Source: a virus
DNA: 50,372 nucleotides
Reading direction: 5' to 3' (one strand)
Virus record (IMG/VR): IMGVR_UViG_3300027759_000126
Span: 1-50,372 of that record
Part shown: positions 1-5,409 of the stretch, in pieces
How the letters are laid out: every line of letters starts with the position of its first letter
Position numbering within the stretch: position 1 is the first letter of the stretch
Notes under the pieces: model-generated
What the model was told of the DNA's origin: nothing
Seen by the model: only the letters and a program-made list of their open reading frames with translations
The model's database searches: none
Program-made: the position numbers and the translations under genes

Positions 1-281
1 ATAGTATCTTCTTTTTTAAATACTATCATACCTGCTTTAGTAAGCATCTTGTTTTCTAGATCACTCCAGAACTCTTTACCTTTAACTGATTCTTGCCAGT
101 CGAATGCTTCTGCTAATATACCTTCGTCATCGTCTATTAAGAAGTGAGCTGCTGCCATTTTACCTCGTTGTCTTATTAATTCTGCAAAGAAGTCATTCTG
201 ATATTTCTTTGGTATTTTACTACATAATGTAGCTTCATAAACTTCTTTAGACTCTCTTTTAATTTCTGTTAGTTGTGCCAT
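1..281 (-). CDS. Partial hypothetical protein, last gene of the left minus-strand operon
   Basis: The frame opens at the ATG ending at 281 and stays open for 93 codons to the window edge, so the C-terminus is missing. The start lies one base after the stop of the upstream gene, which fits a tightly packed operon read from the promoter near 1098-1139. The visible part is soluble and charged, with an acidic stretch (LIDDDEGILAEAFDW) and no membrane segment or signal peptide. I do not recognise the family. Confidence 0.7.
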   Translation of the reverse strand, partial: MAQLTEIKRESKEVYEATLCSKIPKKYQNDFFAELIRQRGKMAAAHFLIDDDEGILAEAFDWQESVKGKEFWSDLENKMLTKAGMIVFKKEDT

Positions 282-282
282 T

Positions 283-534
283 TTAAATTACTTTAATTGT
301 TAGTGATGAAAATCCTTGCTCTGTTGGAACGCTTAGGTGGTTCCATAGTCGATTACAACTAAACCTCTTACTCTTTTTAAAAGTAGATTTCTGACGAATA
401 GACATTAACATCCATTCCTTACTAGTTAGACCTCTGCATGGTCTCTCTGATGCGTGAGCAATTTTATGCTCGTTTAATTTATTTTTCTTGTACTCTTTAC
501 AATACTCGTGTGCCGCTGTTGCTTCTGGTGACAT
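283..534 (-). CDS. Hypothetical small basic protein
   Basis: 83 codons, lysine and serine rich, three cysteines, no membrane segment. It begins one base after the stop of the 536-703 gene and ends one base before the start of the 1-281 gene. That packing is the main reason to believe it is real. No family recognised; it is probably an early accessory protein because it sits in the leftward operon. Confidence 0.6.
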   Translation of the reverse strand: MSPEATAAHEYCKEYKKNKLNEHKIAHASERPCRGLTSKEWMLMSIRQKSTFKKSKRFSCNRLWNHLSVPTEQGFSSLTIKVI

Positions 535-535
535 A

Positions 536-703
536 CTATTTATCTTTAAGGGTTAATACTGTTAAGTCTAATTTCTCAGTGGTCATAAACTGACAATTAT
601 CTAGTCCATAGTTATAACTTAGATATTCTTCATAGTCTATTATACCTTCTACTTCTTCTATTATTATTTTGCCACTTACGTAGTCTAATACTGTTATGTA
701 CAT
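536..703 (-). CDS. Hypothetical 55-aa acidic protein
   Basis: Read directly from the minus strand: ATG ends at 703, 55 sense codons, TAG at 536-538. The product starts MYITVLDYVSGK and is rich in Glu, Asp and Tyr, with no hydrophobic helix. Its start overlaps the end of the 694-855 gene by 10 nt, and its stop is followed after one base by the next start. It is one of five chained genes in this operon. Function unknown. Confidence 0.6.
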   Translation of the reverse strand: MYITVLDYVSGKIIIEEVEGIIDYEEYLSYNYGLDNCQFMTTEKLDLTVLTLKDK

Positions 704-855
704 AGTTGTTCTGTGTTAATTAAATATTCTTCTAGTAAATCTTCGAAACTAAGTAAATCCATATACTCGAACAAACCACTTATGTCTGACTCATATATAG
801 TCTTATGAAGCAGACAAAAGTTTATTGCTAGTGTAATTAAATACTGCTTAGTCAT
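694..855 (-). CDS. Hypothetical 53-aa protein
   Basis: ATG ends at 855 and TAA lies at 694-696, giving 53 residues starting MTKQYLITLAIN. The N-terminal half is moderately hydrophobic and the C-terminal half acidic (FEYMDLLSFEDLLEEYL), which looks like a short helical protein rather than a clear membrane protein. The start shares one base with the stop of the upstream gene (855-1061), so translation is probably coupled. No family recognised. Confidence 0.6.
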   Translation of the reverse strand: MTKQYLITLAINFCLLHKTIYESDISGLFEYMDLLSFEDLLEEYLINTEQLCT

Positions 856-1061
856 TACCAACCAGTTTGTAAGTCAGAATGGCGAATATAGGTTAGTCCT
901 CGGTAGTTAAACCATGAATATAAACCTTCTTGGTCATTTTCTTGGTCATAGATGAAAGCGAATCGCTTTGGTAAGCTACCGACTAGGAAACCAGTGTATT
1001 TAACTTTGTTTAAATAAATAGTTGTTTCTCTGCGCTTGAAAGATTTAAGTAATGTAGTCAT
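855..1061 (-). CDS. Hypothetical 68-aa protein, first gene of the five-gene leftward operon
   Basis: 68 residues, with a basic N-terminus (LLKSFKRRET) followed by a beta-type, aromatic-rich remainder (FAFIYDQEN, LYSWFNYRGLTYI). It could be a small nucleic-acid- or protein-binding domain, but no family is recognised. The ATG at 1061 lies 37 nt downstream of the -7-like box of the conserved promoter at 1098-1139. The next gene begins at its stop codon, so it heads an operon running to the left window edge. Confidence 0.7.
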   Translation of the reverse strand: MTTLLKSFKRRETTIYLNKVKYTGFLVGSLPKRFAFIYDQENDQEGLYSWFNYRGLTYIRHSDLQTGW

Positions 1062-1097
1062 TTTAAAGTGGTATTAAAGGGTTAAATATAAATTAAT

Positions 1098-1139
1098 TTC
1101 GAATATATTATCTGACTTAAATATTATTTAGATCGTGTG
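1098..1139 (-). promoter_or_regulatory. Leftward phage promoter copy 1
   Basis: Reads CACACG, 20 nt, then AGATAATATATTCGAA on the minus strand. The total of 42 nt is the same as in four other copies. The upstream half overlaps the last codons of the 1128-1388 gene, and this copy lacks the TGCTATACAC extension. TATATTCG resembles the Bacteroidota -7 box TAnnTTTG with one change. Confidence 0.7.
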
Positions 1140-1388
1140 GTTTTCGACTTCGTAATCTATGAAAGTTGAAGTATAATAATCTTCATCATCTTCATACTCA
1201 TCAGTGTTTTCTGGATATATATCAAGTAAACCTTGGTAAATAAAGTCATCGAAAGCATCGAAAGAATGAGTTAATATTATTAAGTTAACAGGGACTTCAT
1301 GACCTGTTTCATCTTGCCAGTAACCTGGTTCTACTGAGTAATCTATTAGACCTTTTATTTGGTCAATCTTGTCGAGTAATTCTTGCAT
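1128..1388 (-). CDS. Hypothetical acidic protein, 86 aa
   Basis: 86 residues, very acidic in the second half (ENTDEYEDDEDYYTS), with a hydrophobic central strand (VNLIILTHSF). The charge could suggest a DNA-mimic or a protein inhibitor, but that is only a possibility from composition. No conserved promoter lies directly upstream, so it is probably co-transcribed with the 1449-1628 gene. Its 3' end contains the CACACG half of the next promoter, an economical overlap of coding and regulatory sequence. Confidence 0.7.
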   Translation of the reverse strand: MQELLDKIDQIKGLIDYSVEPGYWQDETGHEVPVNLIILTHSFDAFDDFIYQGLLDIYPENTDEYEDDEDYYTSTFIDYEVENHTI

Positions 1389-1448
1389 GGTTTAAGGTGT
1401 TAATTTATTTAATGGAATATAAAGTATTAGTGGTATATTACTGTCTCT

Positions 1449-1628
1449 CTAACAGTCTATATTTAAATCTTCAGAAGTCATAGGTTTATACTCCAGCGTA
1501 GTCTCTATAAACTTACATTCTGCTAAGAATTCAACTATTAACATGGAATAGTGTTCTTCATTTAATGGAGTCATTCCAAATCTCTTCATGGAATACTTGT
1601 CGAGCAACTTTTTAACTAATTTAGTCAT
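1449..1628 (-). CDS. Hypothetical 59-aa protein
   Basis: Read directly: ATG ends at 1628, TAG at 1449-1451. The protein starts MTKLVKKLLDKYSMKRFGMT, so a basic amphipathic N-terminus leads into an acidic helical C-terminus. No family recognised. It lies 28 nt downstream of the conserved promoter at 1656-1707 and is followed after 60 nt by the 1128-1388 gene, probably on the same transcript. Confidence 0.6.
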   Translation of the reverse strand: MTKLVKKLLDKYSMKRFGMTPLNEEHYSMLIVEFLAECKFIETTLEYKPMTSEDLNIDC

Positions 1629-1655
1629 GGTGTGTAGTGTTAATTATTAATTAAT

Positions 1656-1707
1656 TTCGTGGATATTATCTGTAGAATTTTTAAATAGCGCCGTGTGGTG
1701 TATAGCA
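1656..1707 (-). promoter_or_regulatory. Leftward phage promoter copy 2
   Basis: Minus strand: TGCTATACAC, then CACACGG, 19 nt, then AGATAATATCCACGAA. The CACACGG-to-GAA block is again exactly 42 nt (1656-1697). The -7 region is the most divergent of the five (TATCCACG), so this may be the weakest copy. It precedes the 1449-1628 and 1128-1388 genes. Confidence 0.6.
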
Positions 1708-1760
1708 CTTCAACTTGCAAGAAACAGAAATGGCACACCATGCACTTAATAAATAAAAAG

Positions 1761-1810
1761 TGTGACATTAGGGTATTAATTAAGGAAGAGTAAGGGGCTA
1801 TTGTCACAGT
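1761..1810. repeat. Palindromic 48-50-nt repeat, copy 1
   Basis: Arms TGTGACATTAG and CTATTGTCACA pair at 10 of 11 positions around a purine-rich spacer of about 26 nt. A second copy in the same orientation lies at 3644-3693. The shared parts are TGACATTAGGGTATTA on the left and GGCTATTGTCACAGT on the right. It sits between the terminator at 1849-1864 and promoter copy 2. It could be an operator, a recombination site or a structured RNA. Confidence 0.65.
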
Positions 1811-1834
1811 TTTGTGGTGATAAAAGATTTAAAA

Positions 1835-1866
1835 ATAAATAAAAAAAAGCCGCCCGAAGGCGACTT
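1835..1866 (-). terminator. Rho-independent terminator after the 1878-2183 gene
   Basis: On the minus strand GTCGCC, loop TTCG, GGCGGC forms a 6-bp stem with one G-U pair and a stable UUCG tetraloop. Eight T residues (complement of 1841-1848) follow directly. It starts 14 nt after the stop of the upstream gene, a textbook intrinsic terminator. Confidence 0.85.
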
Positions 1867-1877
1867 AATTTAATTAA

Positions 1878-2183
1878 TTATACTAATTCTGGTAACGCTC
1901 TAACAAAAGCGGGAAGATTATTAGTATTAGTATAACTTCCATACTTTTCGAAGCAAGGCATTAAGTCAAATTTCGCTTTAAAGGCGTTATATACTAAGTC
2001 GTGGTCGTAAGTACATAGTATTGACTTGTTGTTGGTAAAACTAATAACAGTATTAGTTCCTATTAACGACTTGCGAATAACGAAGCGCTTAGTCGTTATA
2101 GCGTTTTTAGTAACTGGAGTTACTGTTGCTGGTGCAGGAGCGATGGTTTTTGCTACGACTGCTGAGTTTTTTGACTTTGTCAT
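1878..2183 (-). CDS. Triplicated unknown family, copy A (with N-terminal extension)
   Basis: 101 residues. From about residue 30 it matches two neighbouring proteins closely: TTKRFVIRKSLIGTNTVISF, then TNNKS, YDHD, MPCF, KYGSYTNTN and FVRAL at equal spacing. The first 28 residues are an Ala/Pro/Thr/Val-rich linker not found in the other copies. The core has a basic start, beta-type middle and a helical FVRALPELV end. There is no signal or membrane segment. It has its own promoter (2225-2276) and terminator (1835-1866). Function unknown; a small regulator or host-takeover protein is a guess from position. Confidence 0.8.
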   Translation of the reverse strand: MTKSKNSAVVAKTIAPAPATVTPVTKNAITTKRFVIRKSLIGTNTVISFTNNKSILCTYDHDLVYNAFKAKFDLMPCFEKYGSYTNTNNLPAFVRALPELV

Positions 2184-2224
2184 GGTAATTTAATTAAAAG
2201 GTTATGAAGTATAATTATTTAAAC

Positions 2225-2276
2225 TTCGAATATATTATCTGACCATTAAAATACTAAGTCCGTGTAGTGTATAGCA
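2225..2276 (-). promoter_or_regulatory. Leftward phage promoter copy 3
   Basis: Minus strand: TGCTATACAC, TACACGG, 19 nt, AGATAATATATTCGAA; the block is 42 nt (2225-2266). It lies 42 nt upstream of the ATG of the 1878-2183 gene. The first base of CACACGG is changed to T; otherwise it is conserved. Confidence 0.75.
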
Positions 2277-2362
2277 TAGTAATCACTACAATTTACTACT
2301 AAAAATACCTGAAGTATGGACGAAAGTCGGCTCTGCCTGTCAATTCCACAATTAAGTAGAGT

Positions 2363-2386
2363 AAAAAACCCTCTTTCGAGGGCTTT
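2363..2386 (-). terminator. Rho-independent terminator after the 2399-2632 gene
   Basis: Minus strand: CCCTC, GAAA loop, GAGGG, extended by G-U and A-U pairs and followed by TTTTTT. It begins about 13 nt after the stop codon. Together with the promoter upstream it makes the second paralogue a single-gene transcription unit. Confidence 0.85.
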
Positions 2387-2398
2387 AGTTAGTTATTA

Positions 2399-2632
2399 TT
2401 ATACTAATTCTTTCAATGCTCTAACAAATACTGGTAAATTATTAGTATTAGTGTAACTTCCATACTTATTAAAGCATGGCATTGCTTCAAACTTGTCTTT
2501 TAGTTGATTATAGACCTTATCGTGGTCATAAGTCATCAACTCGTTCTTGTTGTTGGTAAAACTAATTACGGTATTTGTACCGATTAGACTTTTTCTGATT
2601 ACAAATCGCTTTGTGGTGATTGTGTTTGACAT
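2399..2632 (-). CDS. Triplicated unknown family, copy B
   Basis: 77 residues from the ATG ending at 2632 (MSNTITTKRFVIRKSL). A longer open frame reaches 2725, but that extension would run through the promoter at 2670-2711, and the family similarity starts at the residues just after this ATG, so the shorter start is preferred. It shares the KRFVIRKSLIGTNTVISF, MPCF, KYGSYTNTN and FVRALKELV blocks with copies A and C. It has its own promoter and terminator. Confidence 0.8.
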   Translation of the reverse strand: MSNTITTKRFVIRKSLIGTNTVISFTNNKNELMTYDHDKVYNQLKDKFEAMPCFNKYGSYTNTNNLPVFVRALKELV

Positions 2633-2669
2633 GGTAATATAAATTAAGTTATAAAGTTTATTATTAAAC

Positions 2670-2720
2670 TTCGAATATATTATCTTGATTAAAAAAGGAT
2701 AAGTCCGTGTGTGTATAGCA
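2670..2720 (-). promoter_or_regulatory. Leftward phage promoter copy 4
   Basis: Minus strand: TGCTATACACACACGG, 19 nt, AGATAATATATTCGAA, with a 42-nt block at 2670-2711. It starts 38 nt upstream of the ATG of copy B. TATATTCG differs from the Bacteroidota -7 consensus at one base. Confidence 0.8.
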
Positions 2721-2810
2721 AGCAACTATAATAAACAAAACTAGTAGTTCTTAACTGTGACGTAGGACGGAGTCTACTCTTCCGACTCTATTTCAAAGTC
2801 AGGCCAAATA

Positions 2811-2834
2811 AAGGATGCCTTTCGACATCCCTTA
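2811..2834 (-). terminator. Likely terminator after the 32-aa membrane peptide gene
   Basis: Minus strand: GGATG, 8-nt loop, CATCC, extended by a G-U and two A-U pairs, then TTTATTT. It starts 5 nt after the stop of the 2840-2938 gene. The stem is weaker than at the two other leftward units. Confidence 0.65.
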
Positions 2835-2839
2835 ATTAA

Positions 2840-2938
2840 TTACCCTATGATAAATCGTATCACAAAGTATACCGCTATCCATGCTGCCAATATCAATTGA
2901 TATTTGATCAGACTAAAGAACTTCAATACATATTTCAT
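2840..2938 (-). CDS. 32-aa single-span membrane peptide
   Basis: Read directly: ATG ends at 2938, TAA at 2840-2842. The sequence is MKYVLKFFSLIK followed by a hydrophobic run (LILAAWIAVYFVIRFIIG), a classical single transmembrane helix with positive residues at the N-terminus. It lies 41 nt after paralogue C and just before a hairpin terminator, so it is probably the second gene of that transcript. Possible roles are a membrane-acting host-interference peptide or a superinfection factor; the sequence alone does not decide. Confidence 0.55.
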   Translation of the reverse strand: MKYVLKFFSLIKYQLILAAWIAVYFVIRFIIG

Positions 2939-2979
2939 AATAAAATAAGCAGTTTATAGACTTGCTTAGGTCAGTTAGG

Positions 2980-3210
2980 TTATACTAATTCTTTTAATGT
3001 TCTAACAAACACAGGTAGATCGTTAGTGTTAGTGTAACTGCCATACTTAGCGAAGCACGGCATACTGTCGAACTTATCCTTAAGTTGTTCATACACTTTA
3101 TCGTGGTTGTAAGTACACACGATTGATTTGTTGTTGGTGAAACTAATTACTGTGTTAGTTCCGATTAATGATTTTCTAATCACGAATCTTTTTGTGGTGA
3201 TTGCATTCAT
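2980..3210 (-). CDS. Triplicated unknown family, copy C
   Basis: 76 residues from the ATG ending at 3210 (MNAITTKRFVIRKSL). The open frame continues to 3357, but that part covers the promoter at 3268-3309, so the internal start is correct on comparison with copy B. All family blocks are present, including TNTNDLPVFVRTLKELV. The leader between promoter and ATG is longer (58 nt) and very AT-rich compared with copies A and B. No terminator directly follows; the membrane peptide gene does. Confidence 0.8.
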   Translation of the reverse strand: MNAITTKRFVIRKSLIGTNTVISFTNNKSIVCTYNHDKVYEQLKDKFDSMPCFAKYGSYTNTNDLPVFVRTLKELV

Positions 3211-3267
3211 AATGGTTGTTGAATTTGTTGGTTTTATATATATAATTAATTTTATATATATTTTAAA

Positions 3268-3318
3268 TTCAAATATATTATCTTCATTTAAAAATGGTAA
3301 CTCCGTGTGTGTATAGCA
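3268..3318 (-). promoter_or_regulatory. Leftward phage promoter copy 5
   Basis: Minus strand: TGCTATACACACACGG, 19 nt, AGATAATATATTTGAA; the block is 42 nt (3268-3309). Here the -7 box is TATATTTG, an exact match to the Bacteroidota consensus TAnnTTTG. This anchors the reading of the whole family as promoters. Confidence 0.85.
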
Positions 3319-3386
3319 ATTATAAAACCTCAATCCAAATCCCAATGTCAATGCCATTTGACTTATTACAGATCCTAAAACCTCAT

Positions 3387-3467
3387 AAAGTTGGGGAACC
3401 CGCCAATTTAAAATGCGTTTCCCTTTTGAAATTAAAAATAGAAAACAGGGTAGTAACCCCCAACTTT
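3387..3467. repeat. 81-nt element closed by a perfect 10-bp inverted repeat
   Basis: AAAGTTGGGG at 3387-3396 is the exact reverse complement of CCCCAACTTT at 3458-3467. The inside is 61 nt with further G/C patches (AACCCGCC, AACAGGGTAGTAACC) in otherwise AT-rich DNA. It may be a structured RNA or a replication or packaging site. Confidence 0.55.
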
Positions 3468-3496
3468 CCTATATCTCATAATTCCCTATATCTCAT
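3468..3496. repeat. Two tandem copies of CCTATATCTCAT, 17-nt period
   Basis: The 12-mer occurs at 3468-3479 and 3485-3496, directly after the 81-nt inverted-repeat element and before the AT-rich stretch. Iteron-like spacing is suggestive only. Confidence 0.5.
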
Positions 3497-3643
3497 CACA
3501 AAATCAAACACCCAAAAAAATTTTTTTCATTATTTTTTTTTATAACATTAAATATATTTTACAATAACATGCCTTTATGTAAACTATACTTTGCATTATA
3601 TTATGGACATAATGATTGTTTTTGTCTATAATATGATACAATA

Positions 3644-3693
3644 CTATGACATTAGGGTATTAGAATAAAGGAGTAATAGGCTATTGTCACAGT
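3644..3693. repeat. Palindromic 48-50-nt repeat, copy 2
   Basis: Same orientation as copy 1 at 1761-1810. TGACATTAG and CTATTGTCA are conserved as opposing arms, the spacer differs by a 1-nt indel and several substitutions, and the outermost two arm bases are not paired here. It lies 69 nt upstream of the first late gene. Confidence 0.65.
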
Positions 3694-3724
3694 ATGTCAT
3701 TATAGTAAAAATCACTAATTCCGT

Positions 3725-3745
3725 GTGATAGTATATCTATATCAA
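3725..3745 (+). promoter_or_regulatory. Dyad operator candidate before the first late gene
   Basis: GTGATA, 6 nt, CTATATCAA; it contains the dyad TGATA-N9-TATCA. The same arrangement with the same 6-nt spacing occurs at 10300-10320 before groEL. It ends 16 nt before the ATG at 3762. A dimeric regulator site or part of a late promoter is likely. Confidence 0.5.
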
Positions 3746-3761
3746 AGTTAATAATATTACT

Positions 3762-4049
3762 ATGGCATTTGAACTAAGAAGTCAGTCACCTTTACATAAA
3801 CAAAAGTTATCTCCTAAAGCTGCTAAGGCTAAAGCAGAGAGAGATCTTGCTTATGCTAAGACTGACGATAGAACTGCAAAGAAAGCAGAATCACAGAGAA
3901 TGCATCGTCATAATCCTTCTGCTAAAGGTAAGGACTACGATCATGAAGATGGTAGGTTTGAGTCTGTTAAACAGAATAGAGGTAATGAAGGAGAAGGTAC
4001 AAAAAAAGAAAGTGGTAAAAAATATAAGATAACTAAAGTTAAAAAATAA
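3762..4049 (+). CDS. Small basic phage protein with SPLHK motif
   Basis: 95 residues, lysine and alanine rich, strongly basic, predicted mostly helical or disordered, no membrane segment. The N-terminus carries SQSPLHKQK, a short motif (SP, hydrophobic, any, K/Q) that recurs in several other small proteins of this block. The C-terminal tail KKYKITKVKK resembles that of the 13312-13929 product (GKYKLTKK). It looks familiar from uncultured aquatic phages, but I know no function. As first gene of the rightward block it is probably a virion or morphogenesis protein. Confidence 0.7.
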   Translation: MAFELRSQSPLHKQKLSPKAAKAKAERDLAYAKTDDRTAKKAESQRMHRHNPSAKGKDYDHEDGRFESVKQNRGNEGEGTKKESGKKYKITKVKK

Positions 4050-4053
4050 AAAA

Positions 4054-4284
4054 ATGGAAATAACATTTGAAACACAAAAGGAAATGGTTGTTACACCAGA
4101 AGTAAAGAATACATTTACATCAGTAACAGTAAATTCTATAATAGATAGACCAAATAGAAAAATAGTTACTGCTAATTTTTTAGAAGGATTTAGTATTGTT
4201 TTATGGAAAGGTGAAGAATACGATGTTATTGGTCAATGGACCGACACGGACGTTATAAATAGAATTAACGAATTATATCAATAA
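4054..4284 (+). CDS. Hypothetical 76-aa phage protein
   Basis: 76 residues with an alternating beta-type pattern (FTSVTVNSIID, KIVTANFLEG, FSIVLWKGEEY) followed by a helix (TDVINRINELYQ). It looks like a small compact domain of a kind common in environmental phages between structural genes; no function known to me. It begins 4 nt after the previous stop and is preceded by an A-rich leader instead of a Shine-Dalgarno sequence. Confidence 0.7.
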   Translation: MEITFETQKEMVVTPEVKNTFTSVTVNSIIDRPNRKIVTANFLEGFSIVLWKGEEYDVIGQWTDTDVINRINELYQ

Positions 4285-4286
4285 TC

Positions 4287-4655
4287 ATGATGAAAGGCAT
4301 AGGTCCTCAAGGATTAGGATGTAGTAAAAACAATGGTTATACTATTGGTAAAGCTAATAGTCCTATTGAACAGAAATCACCATTAATGAAGACTGCTGCA
4401 TGGACACGTAAGGAAGGTAAAGATCCTAAAGGTGGACTTAACGCTAAAGGAGTTGCTAGCTATAGAATAGAACATCCAGGTAGTAAACTACAGACTGCTG
4501 TAACTAAAAAACCATCAGAATTAAAACCTGGAAGTAAAGATGCTAATAGACGTAAGTCTTTTTGCGCTAGAATGTCTGGTATGCCAGGACCAATGAAAAA
4601 ACCAAACGGAGAACCAACAAGAAAAAAACTTGCGTTAGACAAGTGGAATTGTTAA
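4287..4655 (+). CDS. DUF6321-type phage protein
   Basis: 122 residues. AWTRKEGKDPKGGLNAKG, RRKSFCARMSG and the closing ALDKWNC are the signature blocks of a small basic phage family frequent in cyanophages and other aquatic phages; I believe it is catalogued as DUF6321. Conserved cysteines and lysines suggest nucleic-acid or metal binding, unproven. The N-terminal part carries the motif twice in tandem (NSPIEQ, KSPLMK). The ATG lies 3 nt after the previous stop. The longest minus-strand frame inside this gene is a shadow. Confidence 0.8.
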   Translation: MMKGIGPQGLGCSKNNGYTIGKANSPIEQKSPLMKTAAWTRKEGKDPKGGLNAKGVASYRIEHPGSKLQTAVTKKPSELKPGSKDANRRKSFCARMSGMPGPMKKPNGEPTRKKLALDKWNC

Positions 4656-4673
4656 TATAAAAATAAATAAAAA

Positions 4674-5405
4674 ATGGCAGTATTATACGCTTATCCAACA
4701 ATAACACCTACATCGGACGATTTACTAATAGGAACAGATATGGTATCGGCTGGTGAAGAAGCTCCTAAAACAAGAACTTTTACGATAGGTTCTATAAATG
4801 CACTTGCAAATCAATCATTAGCAGGTATATATGCTACATTAACTGGCGCTACTTTTACTGGAAACATAGCAGCACCAAATATCTTAAAAACAGGTGGTAC
4901 GTCATTTCAAACGTTAAGAGCTGATGGTTCTGTAACTACAAATGGACCACTATCTAAATCTTATAGTAACACGTATCAAACAGCAGCAGGTGCACTTTCT
5001 GCAGTATCTACTATTATTCCTTACAGTATATTTAATACTGGAGATATATTATCTATTGTTGCTAATATATCATCTACAGCAGCAATTGCCACAGCAGTTG
5101 TTGATGTTAAGTTTTATATTAATTCAACACCTGACACCGCTGGTTCACCAATACAAATAGCAACTTATAACTTTGCTATTGGCGACCAAAATATTTCTGT
5201 AGAAAGAATATATTGGAATACTGGTACCGCTTTTACTGGTAGGTCTTTTAATAGTTCTGCAATTGGATCAACAGGTTCTGCGTCCGTGCAAGGGTTGTCT
5301 ACTACATCATTAGCAATACCTTCGCAATTTTACATAGTAGTTGTTGCTACAACAACAGGCGCTAATAGAGTTTGTATTAATTCTGTTGTAGTAGAAAAAA
5401 AATAA
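4674..5405 (+). CDS. Short fibre or head-fibre protein
   Basis: 243 residues. The N-terminus ([22 protein letters not shown], with an RTFTI segment near residue 35) resembles that of the next, much larger fibre, so both probably use the same anchor domain to attach to the virion. [17 protein letters not shown] block, typical of Bacteroidota phage fibres, follows near residue 74. The C-terminal 150 residues are Ser/Thr/Ala/Ile-rich beta sequence, consistent with a trimeric beta-sandwich head. Likely role: receptor binding or capsid fibre. Confidence 0.75.
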   Translation: MAVLYAYPTITPTSDDLLIGTDMVSAGEEAPKTRTFTIGSINALANQSLAGIYATLTGATFTGNIAAPNILKTGGTSFQTLRADGSVTTNGPLSKSYSNTYQTAAGALSAVSTIIPYSIFNTGDILSIVANISSTAAIATAVVDVKFYINSTPDTAGSPIQIATYNFAIGDQNISVERIYWNTGTAFTGRSFNSSAIGSTGSASVQGLSTTSLAIPSQFYIVVVATTTGANRVCINSVVVEKK

Positions 5406-5409
5406 ATAC

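Larger units (their letters stand above)
3319..3761. other. Divergent non-coding region between early and late blocks
   Basis: No convincing gene in either strand. It contains, in order, an 81-nt inverted-repeat element (3387-3467), a 12-nt tandem repeat (3468-3496), a strongly AT-rich stretch with A7T7 and T10 runs (about 3510-3570), palindromic repeat copy 2 (3644-3693), a lone minus-strand CACACGGA match near 3720-3727, and a 19-bp dyad just before the first late gene. It could hold an origin or packaging site as well as promoters; none of these is proven by sequence. Confidence 0.6.

Noticed and set aside
2633-3357. Longer N-termini for paralogues B and C (starts at 2725 and 3357)
   Set aside because: The extensions cover the conserved promoter elements, and similarity between copies begins only at the internal ATGs.
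3294-3545. Plus-strand open frame of 83 codons
   Set aside because: It runs through the inverted-repeat element and AT-rich run, has no family resemblance, and its composition is not protein-like.
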